Below, piece by piece: positions 1 through 15,579 of a DNA stretch of 64,000 nt. The DNA is from Setophaga petechia (lineage: Eukaryota; Chordata; Aves; Passeriformes; Parulidae), in assembly GCA_024362935.1 (NCBI GenBank), contig JANCRA010000008.1:33043057-33107056 (forward strand), in the 5' to 3' direction. Every line of letters starts with the position of its first letter. Within the stretch, counting starts at the first letter, position 1. The notes beneath the pieces are model-generated. The model did no database searches. It saw only the letters and a list, made by a program, of their open reading frames with translations, and was not told the origin of the DNA. The position numbers and the translations under genes are program-made.

Positions 1-3000
1 ACAGCCCAGGAAATCTGGACTTTGTAAACAGGGCGCTGCTGTATTGAATTACAGGTAACAAGTGTGTAATCAACCTGCTGGGGCTGGACCTTTGCAAAGA
101 AATCTTCAGTATACAGACAAAAAGAATAGGTTTCAATACTGGGGAATCAATTATGTGAGCAGATGAGTATAAAAAGAGATCAATTTAAATCCTTTGTGCT
201 TATTTCCTATAGCATATTTAGAAAAAAAAAAAGACCCTGACATACTGGAAAGGTAATTAAGCACTTTATTCATTGCTGCAATAATATTATAGGAATTAAA
301 GGTGAATATTATTTGAAGCTCCCTCATTATAACCCATAAAACTGTATTAGTTGAATAGTCCTTAGCTGCAATACGCTTTTTAAAAATATAAAGTAACGGC
401 TTGCAGATTCTTGTTCTTAAGAAGAGTTTCTGTAGTGAAATTACATAAACTGGAACAAAGACCAAACCAAAATGAATCAGTCATTTTTGATCCTCTAAAA
501 GATAAAGAGAACCACTACAAAACAGGGATCTAGTGAAATCAAATATTGTGATATTTCTGCATACTCAGACAACATAATAAAGTTCAAAAAACACCCCCTC
601 CAGACCACAGATTTATATGAGATATTTAAACTGTAATTGTTAATTAAAAAGCATAAATAAAATCCAGTGGTAATCCGTCAATAGAATAACCCTATGCCAG
701 AAAACACTGAGTCACTGAGTAGTACATGAGAGGAAATAATTTTTTTTCCTGGAGTTTTTTTTTTTTGTGTTATTTTTTAAATCATCAAGACAGGCCTGTT
801 TTGCCTGTGACTGTGGTCACCATGGGCAATAACATTCACCCAATAAAGAAGAACTTAACAATGAAGATTTCAAAATATAAACATCCGATGGTATTTTCTA
901 TCTGAACATCATTTATTAAAACTGATACCATATGCTATCATCTTATTATGCCCCAAAGACTTGTTTTTGCAGTTTGAAATTACAAGAAAAACAAGGTTTC
1001 ATTAATGCACTCACTGATGATGATAATTTTAGACTGCTTGCAGTATTGGAATGTATGCTTTGTTAAAGCAACTGGACTTACATTGCTAAATTTTATTCAC
1101 TCTAGGGAAGCAATTCTCTACTTTGGCATCCACAATTTCTTTTAAGTGCCTGAAAAACATGTTATAAAACTGACTTTCATTTCTGTTTGCTCATGTATCA
1201 GTATTTATGTACCAATATGTCCCTAAAAATTGAAATCCCTGACTTACTTGGGAGTGGGAGGTTATTTTCTGCAAATAAACAACAATATATGAAATACAAC
1301 CTTGTCTACTTATAAAACTTTCAACCAAACCTATTGCATGGGACAAGAGATGATGATAACTGACCAGGAACAATGGAAACACTAGAGTGTTTCTAATCAG
1401 TTCTCTCCACCTGATTCAAGATCTAGACTACAACAGATATTTCTTACAGTTTCAGTAATATTTATTCAAGACTATTAAAAAATTTTTGGTCCAAAGAGAA
1501 AGTCTGCTAACTTCTAATAACTGTATATTAACAGATATGCCAATTGCCTACCACACCCCTCCTTCCTAACTAATATTCCTGTAAATACCTGCATTTTCAG
1601 GAGAAGAATAACATTGTTTCTCAAGCCAACAGAAACAGCTGGTAAAGGATTTTTAAAATCTGACTCACAACAATAATAGCCTGTGACACTAAGAAACACT
1701 GCTCCAGTGTTGCACTGTGTAAAATACACACATTTCTGTCCATTCCCAATGTACTACCTTTTGATTGTATTGGAGATCTGTCTGTTCTTGTCTCTTGAAA
1801 AGCAGTTGACATGAACATGATTACACATTTTTTCCAAAGTTCTTTTTTATACTCTCTTTGAGATGTTCACTTCCCATTTGCTTTTCAACACACTATACAT
1901 AGTCATGATGACTAAAATCTCATCAGCATTGAAACTAAGATTCCTATCATGTAAATATTAGCACATGTATTTAAGGTCTCAATTGATGCTCCCAAAATCA
2001 ATGTTAAAATTTAGTTTCGCACTAAGTACATGAAAACTGACATTCATGGGTAAGAACTGAACTGAATCAGCTTAGCACTTTATGGCACATGAAAATGGTA
2101 AATGTGAGGTTTCTATTTCTTCCCATTTTGGCTTTTTTTCTGAGGCACTCAGCAGCTAGAGCAACATGAACTGTACCACAGGGAGTCACAGCACCTGGCC
2201 TTTGCACTGTGGATGGAGAAAGGTGTAAAAACTCCAGTTGCTCTTCAGTGTTTTCACTCTCCTGAAGCTCATTTTTTAAGCTACTGTTTTCCGCCTCCCC
2301 TATTTTTCCTTTTTCTAGAAAGCAAAGTTAAAGGACTTCTTCAGAATTATTTGCTATACTGAGGCAATATTAAGCTAGATATGGGCATGAACTCCCCCTT
2401 TTCAGAGTATTAACTGTCTAAAATATTTATCTAAAATACAAACACAAATGTCATATGGCTCCAGCCTTTCTTCTCACAGACAAACACTGTGTGTCATTTC
2501 AAGTGGAAGTGCATATCTTTCAGAGTAAAGTCTTCATATGATCACTTTCTGCACTGAGCACCTCTCACAGACACATGGCAGCATTTACACTGCCACAACG
2601 CCACAAAGCAGAGCCCGTTGTACAACGATGAAGCACTGCAGTCAATGCTGTACTCTTAACTAGATTCACATTGGTAATATATTGCTACAATTTTGCTTCA
2701 ATTAAAAGCATATTTCAGCAGAAGCCCAGGATATGATAGCTGCTCTATGCATTTTAATAATACAGATCAATGGTGTCAGAATTCTACTTTACATAAATAA
2801 AGACTGATCATATTAAGACAAAATCCCGCATAACCTAAATGTATATTGATGGCAGCAACCCAGAAACTGATCACAATCTTTACACTCTGGATAAAAATCA
2901 GCCTCTTTTAACTGACTTCAATGTTTCAAAAGCAAAAAGTGTTTTATCTACCCAAGATTAAAAAAAACAGAAGGAAACAACAAAAAACAGGAGAAAAAAG

Positions 3001-4498
3001 AATCAATCTACAATACCAAACTCCATTGAAAATGTTTAACTGGTTCTAAATATTAGCATAGGAGGTACATGTTATTAAATGATTTTTGCAACTACTAAAG
3101 TCAAGCTAATTTATATTGCACTTATAAAGTTAATACAGGAAATGCAAAATGTTTATTGCATTAGCAAAAAATTCTGAAATATTAGAATATTTATCCTTTA
3201 TTTTCATGTCATGTAATTTTGTTTTAAATTTAGAACTCTAATGAACTGCTGGACTACACCCTTAGCACAGGTCTCCTAGGGATTCTGTTAATGAAAACTT
3301 TCATATACATTTCTGCAAATTTCAATGTCTGAAGCTTACACAGGTTAATATTCAGTGTTATTAACAAAATTAGGAAATTGCCATTACCTGTGACCCTGAA
3401 TGTGGTATATTACTGGAAAGGACCAAAATAGGTAGCAAATGTAACCCATGACAGTGTGAGTATTTGGAAGAACACACCTGTTTTTATTTATGTGAGTTCC
3501 AGTATTTCTAGAAAGTTACAGAAAACATTGCTCCTTTGTATTAAAAATATCCATTTAATATGTTAAATTCTGAATTTTAATTGATTAATTGTGAAAAACG
3601 AATACAGCATTTGATCAAAAGTACACCTTTCTTGTATGTAATTAACCACAGGGCATAAGCAACTAGATTTAACTGGAAGATGAATAATAAAAAGTAAATC
3701 AATGCTTGTAGGAGCAGTTTAGGCTGTTTATGAAACTATCTAACCCTGCTGTAAGGGCACTGGCTCATTCTTGGCATGTTAATAAAGATCAAAGTTATAC
3801 AACAGAAGCAACATGTATGTGCATAGTCTTCACTAGAAACCTTTGAACACAAGGTGTTCTGCTCTGGCTCTTGTTCAGGGCCAGAGTGCATCATCCTTTG
3901 CAGTTTGGTCTTGCCATCTTATGTCCCAGTCTAAAACCTGTATATATTCTGCAAAGCATTAAATCAGGAATATAATGTCCTGGAAGTATTTCTCCTCCAG
4001 TGGAAAATACTGAAGTCAAGTGGGCAGGCTTTTCTGACTACTCAGAACTGGGCCATGAAGTTCCTCGTAAATATTACTGTACTTATTGAACATATTTCTG
4101 GTGGTACTCTATTTTGCTGCATTAAACAACACAATACTCCTTAACCAATGAATGCAAACTAGACGGCATTTTAAATGCCTTTCCAAAAAGGTATAAACTT
4201 GGGTTGCACAGGTACAAAAGTAGGTACTTTTAGATAAGTAGATTATAAGATATATATGGAAAATTATATTTCACTATTTAACTGGTATAAGCTCTTATCT
4301 CTCAAGAGAAAATTGCATTACGTACTCTTTTCAGGAAAATAAATCAAGAAATACAAGTTAAAAAAGAAGGAAAAAGAGAGGGCTGAGTAAAGGCTTGTGC
4401 AAAGCAGCCTGCAACTTAGATTTTCTCTACTGCTGCAAGAGTAAGTCTTATCTTGTAATAATCTACTAAGAATTCAGCTAGACCAATAACAGAGAAAA

Positions 4499-4545
4499 GG
4501 AAAAAAATAACAAAACAAAACAAACAAACCAAAAAGAACAAACCC
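4499..4545. repeat. A-rich (CAAAA)n low-complexity tract
   Basis: Run of AACAAAACAAAACAAACAAACC type with no attached retroposon body. Confidence 0.8.
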
Positions 4546-7500
4546 GAAAACCACTGGAATGTCCAGCTACCAGACCAGTTCTAGAGCTTGAATGGTAATA
4601 AAATCCTCATGATAGTGAGCTTCTTTGGTCTTAAAAACGTCCAGTACACTTGGTTGATAAAGAACCCACCTAAACAAAAACAGCCTTTACACCACTGTAA
4701 GTAAATCCACATCAAGGAAAGCTTCCATAATACAACTGCAGAAAAGACACCTTCAGTTGAAAAGTGAAACAAGCATAGAAGTCTGCGCAGACCCAGAATG
4801 AAACCCACAAACAGTTTTCAGATTGAATTAATGTAGCACAGCATACTATTCCAGCATACCACTGTGGTGTGATATGTTCTGCTTTGCTCAGAAATAATCA
4901 ACCACTTTAAATATCAGCATCCCTACAATTAAAAGAGTGAAAACAGTACTTACGAAAAGTACAATTATTTCATACATAGGTTTGCTACATTCAGTACAAT
5001 GTATATTGCAAGAAAATGTTGCAACTCAAACTAACACATGATGAATACTATAAAAAAGATAATGGTATACAACAATTCATTCATCATTAAGGCATTAAAG
5101 CATCCACAAAAACTCTGAAAGAAGTTTATGGACCATATTACACGTATGTCCCAACGAAAAAACACAAGCAAATTTAATAGTGATAATTAACAAAACTGAT
5201 CTGTCAGTGTCATTAAAAACTTAGTTAATAATTCTAATAAGCAGCTCCCCTGTGTTCAGCAGTGATGAAACTACACATCAGTGCACACAGTAAGAAACAC
5301 TATCTCAAAGTAAAAAAACCGAATTGCTTTGTTGCACTTGGAGCTAGTACATTGTTGAAGAGAGTTCACAATTGTATTACTTGCTTCTGAAGTCTTACTA
5401 AGGGTTCTCCAAACACAGGAAGCATTGTATCCCTGTGGCATCATGTGTGTTGCTCCCCACGAAGAGCTAATGGATGCAAGCACAGCTCCCACATCCAGGA
5501 GCAACATGGTCCTCCATTTCAGAACAGCATGAATGCAGTAAGTCATAAAAAGATATAACTGTTACCTAGCTCCAGTTAGAAAGTTTCTCACCTGCTTCCC
5601 AGAGCTGAAAAAGTGTATCTCTAGAAATATAATGGGATTTAAAGTAAAGAAGAGCCATCACCATAGGGTGTCAAATGTAAGAAAAGTAAGACAGAACATG
5701 AATTTCTACTTAGTCTTTATTGAAATGATAAATGCAATTGAAGCAGTCTCAGCAGACTGGGACTATGGAAAACACTATCAGCTGCCTGGAAAATACAGTA
5801 AAACTGTTGGTCAACTCCGTAATTGTATATTCAGCTGAAGTTTGTCACTGGTGCTTTTTGCTGACCAATTCAGCACCACTGGTTAGATCAAACAACATTG
5901 TGTTTGTTATGCCAAACCTACAATGTCTGTCTTTGCTGCAGTGTCCGTAACACAATATATCAGAAATAGCCATACACAGCAGTTTTCTGCATCTCCTATA
6001 CCTTTAACTTAATCAGACACAGTGTGACTCACAAACGTCTGAGATCATTTCTTTCTGCTTGTATGAGCTCAGGGAGGCCTCTTTAATTTATCACCAAATA
6101 AAGGCACAAATTGCTGGTGCTGGTGATTCTGGTATCAGCCTGCAGTTGCAAGAGTGAGAGACCTATTGGTTCATATGACATTGTCTACTTTACAGCCTTG
6201 CTCTTTTTGACTAAATAATCTTTGATTGCTTCACAGAACTCTCTTAACTTCATCACCGGATCAAGTCAAACACTAAATAGTGTTTACGTTTCCACTTGGC
6301 TTCATTTGACTTTTAGAAACCTGGATATAATGCTTCCTTCCATGACTAAATACTTACAAGGTACCCATGCTCAGGCTTAGATTCATTACATATATAAAAG
6401 TGAAATATAAAATTCAATGCCAGACCGTATTTAAAAATAATTTTTGCCATATCTCACTAATGAAAACATAGCGTTGCTTTAGAGGACGTACTGTTGGCGT
6501 GAATGACAATACAAAACCTATGTGCATCCTGTGCAGTCAGAAAGGGCTTGGCAAGGATTTATGACACAGACAAAGGAATTCTTTCAAGGACATGTAGCAA
6601 AATAACCTGAAGTTATGAGACAAAAATACCGGACTAAGCAAGACCAGTCTGGAACAGCCTTCCTCAAGCTGGAATGGGCAAAAATAAAACACACTCAGAG
6701 TTGTTATCTCACTTCTTTTTAATCTCGGAACTTGATATTCATAATCTAGGATAAGAATGTGCCATTGCTAGGTGAAATCTTTACAGCTTTAGAGGCATAG
6801 TCAGTGTAAGACCAACTGTACCACCTAGCCAGAAACTTGAGTTACCTTTTGGGGTATTATTTTGTTTGTTGTTTTGCTTTGTTTCTTTGTAGTGCTTTTT
6901 TTTTTTGCCAAAGAAGTTGTTTATTGATCATTCCTAAGTGTTTAGTTATGCTCTGTTTTGGAAAGTAAGACAGGACAAAGAAGAAAGACTATGGATCACG
7001 AGACAAGAGATTTAAAACCAACTCCAATTGGTTCACTGTGAAAAATGACAAAAAGTAACACTTTCCAGCTGATATAAGGTTTACTTCAGATGCTCGCTAT
7101 CATTATAGAAAAGGGAAAAAAAATCACATGCAAAGGTCAGATTCTGTCACTATTACTCACATTAGGCACTACCTTAACTTAACATGCCTCATGAAAAATT
7201 GAAGTCAAAATAATCTGACACATTATGGCAAAATGCCCTTTATCTAGCTCATACATCTATGAACAGACACTCCAATAACCGTATTCAGGCTTTTAACGTT
7301 ATTTTTAAAGACAATGTAGTGGACACAATTCTTTCATTCTTTTTCAGCAATTTAAAACTGATCTTTATTGATATTAGACAAACTATTCCTGAGTTTTAAT
7401 GGTGAAGGACTATGCTAAATTCAAGTGTCTACATCTGAGATTTAGGAAAATACTTCTTACCACTCAGAGTACTTATCTGAGAAATACTTTAATTGAATAG

Positions 7501-10500
7501 ATTGTAATTCTAGACCTAATAAAGTAAGCTTTCTAAGATGAAGTAGAATGATGGTTATAAATGTTTAAATTATAACTCAGACACTCCTCCTACATTCTTC
7601 TGATGTGAAATGTTCAGCATAAAAGCAGTAAATACTGTCTGGTTGTTATTTTAGTCACTCTTAAAGTATTGATTTTATACTAAACATTAGGAAATTAAAA
7701 CCTTAAGGTGAAACCAATGTTTTTCCACAAGTTTACAGCCAAGTCAGTAGAAGGTTTGTTTAAAATATCATTCATAGCATATATTGACATTATAATATAT
7801 CTGCTAATGATCAAACACAAAGGAAGATATAAGTGCACTTTACTACATATGCACATAAAAGAATATTATACATGACTGTTTTAAAATTATATGTTTTAAG
7901 TGCTGTGATATTAAACATTTAATAATTTGGCAATTTCTTTCAAAGACAACTATAAAATTAAGGAAGAAGATGCCAAATGTCAGCTCTGCTGAACTCCTGC
8001 CTGGTCCTGAAGAGAAAGTATGTATGGGGAATGAGGACGAACCAATTTCTTCATTTTCTTGGACTAGATGAAGGTCAAATGTCTCCCACCATAAGATGGC
8101 TAAGTTCAGAGCTATTTAAGCTGAGGCCAGCTGCAGCTAATGATTCTTGATGATAAAAAACCACTGGAATACTCTATGTCCTTCCTTCTACCCAATCCCT
8201 GGCAACAAATGACCCACTTTTAGGAGGTATTCAGATTCTACATTTGCCCTATCTACATCTGAGCAATTTTGGGCAATGAGGAAAAATCTATCCAGGCTCT
8301 CTTGTTCATGCAGTCTGCTTTTTTATGGTACAAAGGCTGAAACAGCACAAGTTATGCAGAGCTTCACTCTGTGCCTGCTTAAGGTGAAGGGTGTAGTTGC
8401 ACACTAGTCTACAGAGCACAAGGAAACAGAGGTACTGTGAATCACACCTTTTCATCTTTACATCATCTGTAAATTCAGAGTTTTTAAGAGGAGCCATGTC
8501 AGACAGCTTATATATCTCATTCAAATGAAGGCTGCAGTATTTACCAACCATCCTCACTGCAAAACACACTATTTGAGATTAATGTCCTTGACCAGCAAAT
8601 CCAGGGATGAGATGACACAGTTAGCCAGAAAGGAATTTTAGATTTGGCACTGCTACTGAGCAGGTCCCATAAAGGTGATACAGAAGAGACTTAGAGAATA
8701 CTGCTATCAGCATCCAAGTTGTAACAGCAGTAAGGGGAACACTCTGTTTCTTCTCTTTGAAACACAAGAGCACATTCCTGTGCTTGTTCCCCCTTTCTAC
8801 TCCTTACACACACAGCACCCCTTACTTTTTTGAAATGAAGTCCTATCCAGAATTTCTATTTCCTTTTGCCACATTATTAAAAGTAGTGCATATCACCATT
8901 AATATGCATGTTAATTAATATGCATCACACCAGAATAGGTTCAGTTTTGATTTTGAAAATATGCTCTGTATTGGGGGAGGACCAGTCCCTTGGGAGGCTG
9001 GGACTTGGCTGCAGGACCTTCTGTCAGCTCCCCACCTAAGTCTGAAAGAGGCCTCATCCATACACCTGTGTCTGAACTGAGGATCCAACACAATTTCAGC
9101 AGGAGGCTGGACATTTACAAGGTAGTTAAGTATGTAACATGCTTACAGAATTGGACTTTAATTCCTCTTTAATTACCCCATTTCCTCTCTCTCTTGCTAC
9201 GGATCTGAAATTACCTGGATTGCTTCTAAATTATATAATATTGCTTCTCTACTTCTGAAATACACTAAAAATTTTTAAAAGGGGAGACTAGGAAATTAAA
9301 GAGACTCATGAAAATTTCATAGGTTTCACTGTCAAATTCTCCTACTTTTGTATATTGAAAGTCCAACCATTTATCTTGAGAGCCTTACTATCAGAATATC
9401 TTCCTTCCCAATATTTATCAAGTTCATCAGTGATCAGGGTTTTGTTAACAAATGTGGGCATGCACAGACATACAACACAAACTCATTTTGCAAAGGCAAG
9501 AAGGTAATTTTCACTGTATGTTTAAGACAGGGAGTTGCTGTCTCAGTTTGATATGAAAGATACAGAGCATTTTCCTCAAAATTACAGCTATTCCTTTTTT
9601 TCCCCACAGCCCAATGAAGTTTCAATGAGTCAGTTTATCTGTGTAGATTGGTTTATGAATTGCATTAATTAATAACTGCATTCTTTGAAAAATGTAACCA
9701 GCTCTTTAGCATCTGCCCCAATCTTTTCTCTGCCTCAAATGACACTAAAAAAGGAATAAAGCACACTTTTATCAGTAACACTACTTCACTATAGGAAGGT
9801 AAATGACAATTTGAAGCCTCTGAACACTGATTCCAATTGCTCCCCAGCAGCAAAAATAAAAAGTGGTTGTTGGGGTCAAAATCCCCAAATTGCCAGTGAT
9901 GTTTAAATATTTCATCTTTAAATATCAGCTGGACTAGTCAATAATTTAAAAGTTACCCATAACACTTCTGCCTTGACTGCACTGCACTGTAGAGAAAAGT
10001 AAAGATGATGACACAAGGGGAAACAGAACACATCACCTGACTCATCCACACCCCATCTTAAATATGGTGAGGTCTAATTTACAATACTTTAGATATAAAC
10101 TGAAGGAAATATTCTTAAGTACCACATAGTGAATTGAAGTAATGTGCAAAAGTTGCTGCTGAAAAAACCACAATGTTTGAGTAAGCTGTCCACAGAATAC
10201 TGACATATCTTTCTTTGGGCTTAGATATCTATACGAAACTTTGGAATTTCAAGCAATTAAATCTTTCTAGGTAAAACACCTAGGAAAAAAAAGTTATATT
10301 TGAGCATATTATGTATTAGTTATATAAATTACAGCTTTAAACAGTTGTGATTTTGTATTTACTCTAAAATCAACAAACAATTTTAAAGTGAATTACGAGA
10401 AATCTAAAGTTACTACATAAGTAATGTACAGTTTATTTACCAAAAATAATTGTCTATATAGATAACTACATACATCCACACAGGAGTGGGACCTTTTCCT

Positions 10501-13500
10501 TTCTGCCTGCCATATTTTGACCCAAGAACAGGGAAAGGGGGATAAGGCAGAGTGTTGACACAATACTCCAGATAGTTACTGCTGCTCTTTCCTTCCTTAA
10601 GCAAAAGGAAGGGCTGGGATGGATATTGCAATTCTTTGAGTGCTTCTTGAGAAAAAGATACTGCCAGGGAAATTATGCTTACATTCCTGGCTCTACCAGA
10701 AACCAAAACCTGACTTTTAAGATGAATTATAGGTTAAATAATCAGCATTTTAAAATGTGTACTTAGCACTGTGGATAAATCTTATCCTGAAGATGATACA
10801 TTTCAAAATTCTAATAAAAGATGATATCTGAGATATAAAAATGAACAATAAAATCACACATTTTACCCTACAAAAACAATAAAAACTAACTGCTCTGTAA
10901 CATTTCAGTCAATAAAGCAATGCAATTGAATTTATAACTTTGCTAAGGAGGCTCAAGAAAACCTAAATAAATTATTTCATCAAGTATTATAGCAAGAAAC
11001 ACTTGAAGAAAACTGTGAATAAGTATAAATGCAATTGATTAACTAAAGAAAATAATGACAAAGAATTAAATGCCAGGGCATACCTCTACAGATCTGTGAG
11101 GGCAGTCACATTATTTACCAAACAGCAAGGTATCCCCATGCCCACTATGGATAGAAGGGGAGAACACAGACAGGGCTCTCTGCTTCTCTGCTTACAAGAC
11201 ACAGAGTGTCCAGGCTTGTATGAGGTGAGCAGGATTGTGTGGGGTTGGAAAGATTTTTGTCCATCTCCCACTCCACACCAGCTCAAATACCTCTTACCAT
11301 GGCAGCATTCCAGAGGTGCTCTAGTGCATCTCCATGCCCACAGCAGAGTTCCACTGCCTGTTCTTGAGGAAACACTCTGCTACTTTATGGGTTTTGTAAA
11401 TAGTGATACAGTGATTTCAGTAACACTGATTTGGTTTTACACCCTGACTTAGATCTGAAATATAATTCAGTAATTTCTGGCTCATGTCAATTTTTTTTTG
11501 GTGAAATACAAGCAAATACTACCTTTTGTTGCAGACGGTGATTCTGCAGCACTAGAGGTAGCACAAACACAGTGCACATAAACTGGTGTTTAAAGCAGCA
11601 TTACCACAGATGAATTCTAATCTCATTCCTTACCCTAACCCGATGGACCATTTCTTATCCTGTACTTGAAGATCAGTCACAAAGCCTCTTGACTACAAGT
11701 AAAATTGGAATTATAAGGAATTTCAGGGCTCCTTATTTTCCTTACCATTTCTCATAGACACAAGGAGGGAACAAAATCCCATGTAAGCATTCAGGGAGTT
11801 GTGGACTCAAAATACCTCTTTTCTTCTTTATCCTTTAGATCTGTATCGAATTTGGACAAATCTTATAAAACATTTATTTTATTTACTCAATGAATGATCT
11901 TTCAAGGCAATGTGGTCTTCTTATGGTTAAGCAATGCAAAATAAATATATGGCTTCAATTCTGTATTGCTGGGTACTAAAAATTAATTACATTATGAATT
12001 AAGTAATAATTCCACAAAATCATTTAGTAAAACCAGCTAACAATATATCAATCATTATGTATGGTAATAACTAATTATGGGTTGAAGGTGTTAGAAAGTA
12101 TAACAAATAGTTCATAGCAGTGATATTTAATTTTAAAAGGTAAAAAAAAAAAGAAATCAAGTGTTTGAAAAACCTTCTGTCACTAAGCTGCCATCCAGAG
12201 CTGTGGCCTGGAAGTCACATACAGACACCACACAGCCACCAGGTTGTTGGAACTTGGCTTTACCAAAAATTAAAACCATGAGACAAAGGGCTAGAAAGGA
12301 TGTAAAATGCAGCCAGTGCGTGCCACTGCTGAGTGTGTGCCTTTCACAGCCGTAATTTAAAGAGATCAGAAGGGGGAAAAATGAAGCCCAATAAAAATGG
12401 AAAACGTTAGATTAATGACACAGTCATTAAAATAAAAAAGGTGGAGTTATAAGAGGAATGGCTCTTATTTGAGTTATTGAAATTAAACAAGTTATTGTAA
12501 CAATCATTCTAAAAATCACATTTTACTAAGTTCAAGGAAGGAAGGAAAAAAATAGAAATCTTCATGGGAATATTTCAAAATGTCAGTGGCTTTAAAAAAG
12601 TGATTTAAGATTTTCTCTTGTATCTTCTCTTTCAATTTTAGAATTTTAGTTGCCATATATTATAATGGTATTTTAGCTATAAAAGTAGTTTTCCACTCAC
12701 TGTTCTCTTGCCTTTCTAGGAGACAAACAGTTTTTCTTTCCTCTAAATGAGCACAATAAAATGGGTAAGCTGTCTGGGGAAAAAGAACCCAGACAAACTG
12801 GTGGTATAAAGCTCAACAGAAAAATGTGGTACAGAGAAGAGGCGATCTAAAGCATGTTTACTGTATGCCATGTAATTTATTCTACCAGTCATGTTAGAAT
12901 AAGAGTTTCTCACTGCTGAATTATCATTAGGTTTTGTTCAAAAACAAACCCATTGTTATAGCTGTCCCTGACAGTGTACCTTAAAGAAAGTGGGGGAGAA
13001 AATCTGCATGCAAAACTGCACCATGAAAATAATAATTATGTAACAAATAGTTAAACAAGGATTCTAAAAATCAGGGGCCACATCCCACTAAAAGTCCCTA
13101 CAAATCTGTTTCTATAAGCTCTATGCATGTCTGTATGCATTTTAGTAGACTAATTTTCAGCACTTCAGTAAGCATCCTTCTATCTTCTTGCAAACCTTCC
13201 TGAAGTATCAATAGAACTATCAGTTATGAAAAGATTGATATCAAGAGTCATCTAAATGAAAAATAGAATAAAAATGCAAACTATGGATGCATTTAGAAGA
13301 ACCAAAGCTTCACAAGATTTTCCTCTCCCTAGTTGATGTAGGCAAACCAACAGATTGTCTTTCTGTCAGGCAAACCCTGATGGAGATAAATGTAAAGGCT
13401 GGAGTGCATGCCTAATTTTTACACACAAGCTGCAACCAGACCATGGATTTATGCTTCAAGGCAACCAGATTTCTCCTTGTGTAGTCTTACAAACTGCTGC

Positions 13501-15552
13501 TGCACTCAGTCCATCTTGTTTAAATGCCTTTAAAACCACACACAGGCTCTGCCCCCTCCTCCACTCCTACTAATTATACACTTTTTGTTTGAAGAAGCAA
13601 GCCCTTTATTGCTCATAATTTTAGCTATCACTTGCTTGGGCACCTTCTACAGATCAATAGCACATAGTTAAGTGGATGAAAAGGCTAAATGTGATTGTCA
13701 TTTGCAATTCAAGGTTCCGTGCTCCCCCCACATACACCCCCAACACCTTAAACTTTTAAGCGCTGCACTCGGATTTAATTTCAGAACACTGAATTCCGAT
13801 TGCAGGTATACAGCAGCTGTACATTCTAAACCTTTTGTCTTAAATTAAATATCTGTCATTTTTTAAGGCCAGAATACTGGCATAGGTTATAATAAAAACT
13901 AGCATCCAACCTGCAATTTTACAGATTCCATTGCTGGTGGCCATACATCTTTGATGGCAAAACTACATTGGTTGTAGCGCCATAAAATCAATAAATATTA
14001 ACCTTTTCTGACACTTTCTGCACGGATGCTTTATCAGTTGCTGTCAGGTGATAGAACAGTCAGTGATGTACTGTATTTTTCGGCTCAGAACCAAAACCAA
14101 ACTAAGAAATCAATGCAGATTAACAAGCCTTTAAATACAAAAATTGGCAATGAAATTTTGGTTCTAAACAATAAAAATTAAACCAAATCACAATACTGCA
14201 AAACCATACATCTATTACAAATATTTCTAAAATATGTGAACACTATTTCTTATGGAAAATTAATCACAACAATGAAATGAAATCAGTTTTATATTTCATG
14301 ACTGACTTACCTATTGCCGCTTACAAAATAAAAAATTTACCCAATAGTACAAATCCTGTATCTCAGTATTCTTTAGAAACTCAAAGTTCCTGGCATGCTG
14401 AGGGACACTCATAACAGCTCAATACACTTAAAACTCATTTTTCTAAAAAATGCAAACAAAAAAATAAAAGTTTACTGGAAAGTGAAAAGACATCATTTAA
14501 GTTATCTCCCACCTCATATAACTGTAACAATAACCATGTTTAGAAGCTCCTAAGCATCTTAGAAGCCTAAGGCCTTTAATTATTGGAAAACATCTTACTG
14601 TGTACAATCCATACTGTAGCAGGGTACGGATTGAAAACTTGGACTGGTTCTATTTCTCCCTGTCCTGAACACTGCAATTTCTTCTCTATAGCACTGTACT
14701 TGTTAGCCAGAGCATTAGAAATTATGTTTACTTATGTCTAATTCATGTTAATTTTTTAATTAAAATATGAGCTAGTCAGATAGCATGGCCTATTCAAAAC
14801 TCTTCAGACTTCTTAAAAGCTACCACAAATCTTGAAAGCCTAGGACATGTTTTATTATTTCTTCAAACATGGAATCTGGTACTAATTTCTTGGACAACAA
14901 TGGCTATATGGGTATATTCATAGTCAGAAAATCCTGAAAAATAAGGACCATAATTTGGCTTTATTCATCCTATATAGCCAAAGCCTACTAGACTATATCT
15001 TATCTGTAGTTTTTAAATCTGTTCTCAAGTATCTTTCTAACAATGCAGGTGGAGCACTGGTGTAAAGGCAACAATTACCTTCTTTTCAAAGTAAGAGACA
15101 GTACCTGAAACACTAAAGTAAATTAGTAAAACCTACTGAAAGTACAGAATTAACGTTCCATCAAATTTAGACATATATATGCCCACTGAAGTCAGTAGCA
15201 GCTACACAACAGTATTTGGAGAAACAGTGAACTGCTTTGGGAAATGCAATATAATGCTATGGTATGCAAATGAAACATAAATTCAAAAGAACTATAAGCT
15301 TTATCAATGTAAACTTTATATTTTAAACTGAAGTACAACTTTAAATTTGCTGTTTCTTTCTATAACATCTGCAATTCTAGATTAGCGAAGAAAGAGACCT
15401 ATTTCTGCCAATCAGCATCAGAGGCAATCAAATTGCAAATTCTACAATGATTTCTTTAAAAAAAAACACTGGCAAAAATAACTTTAATCAGCTCAGTTTA
15501 TCTGTTAATGTTAATATTGAAAGGATCTGCATTTATTTTGAAAATCATCCAT

Positions 15553-15579
15553 AAGAAAAGAAAGAAAGAAAAAGAAAAG
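15553..15579. repeat. Imperfect (GAAA)n purine tract
   Basis: AAGAAAAGAAAGAAAG-type repeat of about 27 bases. Confidence 0.85.
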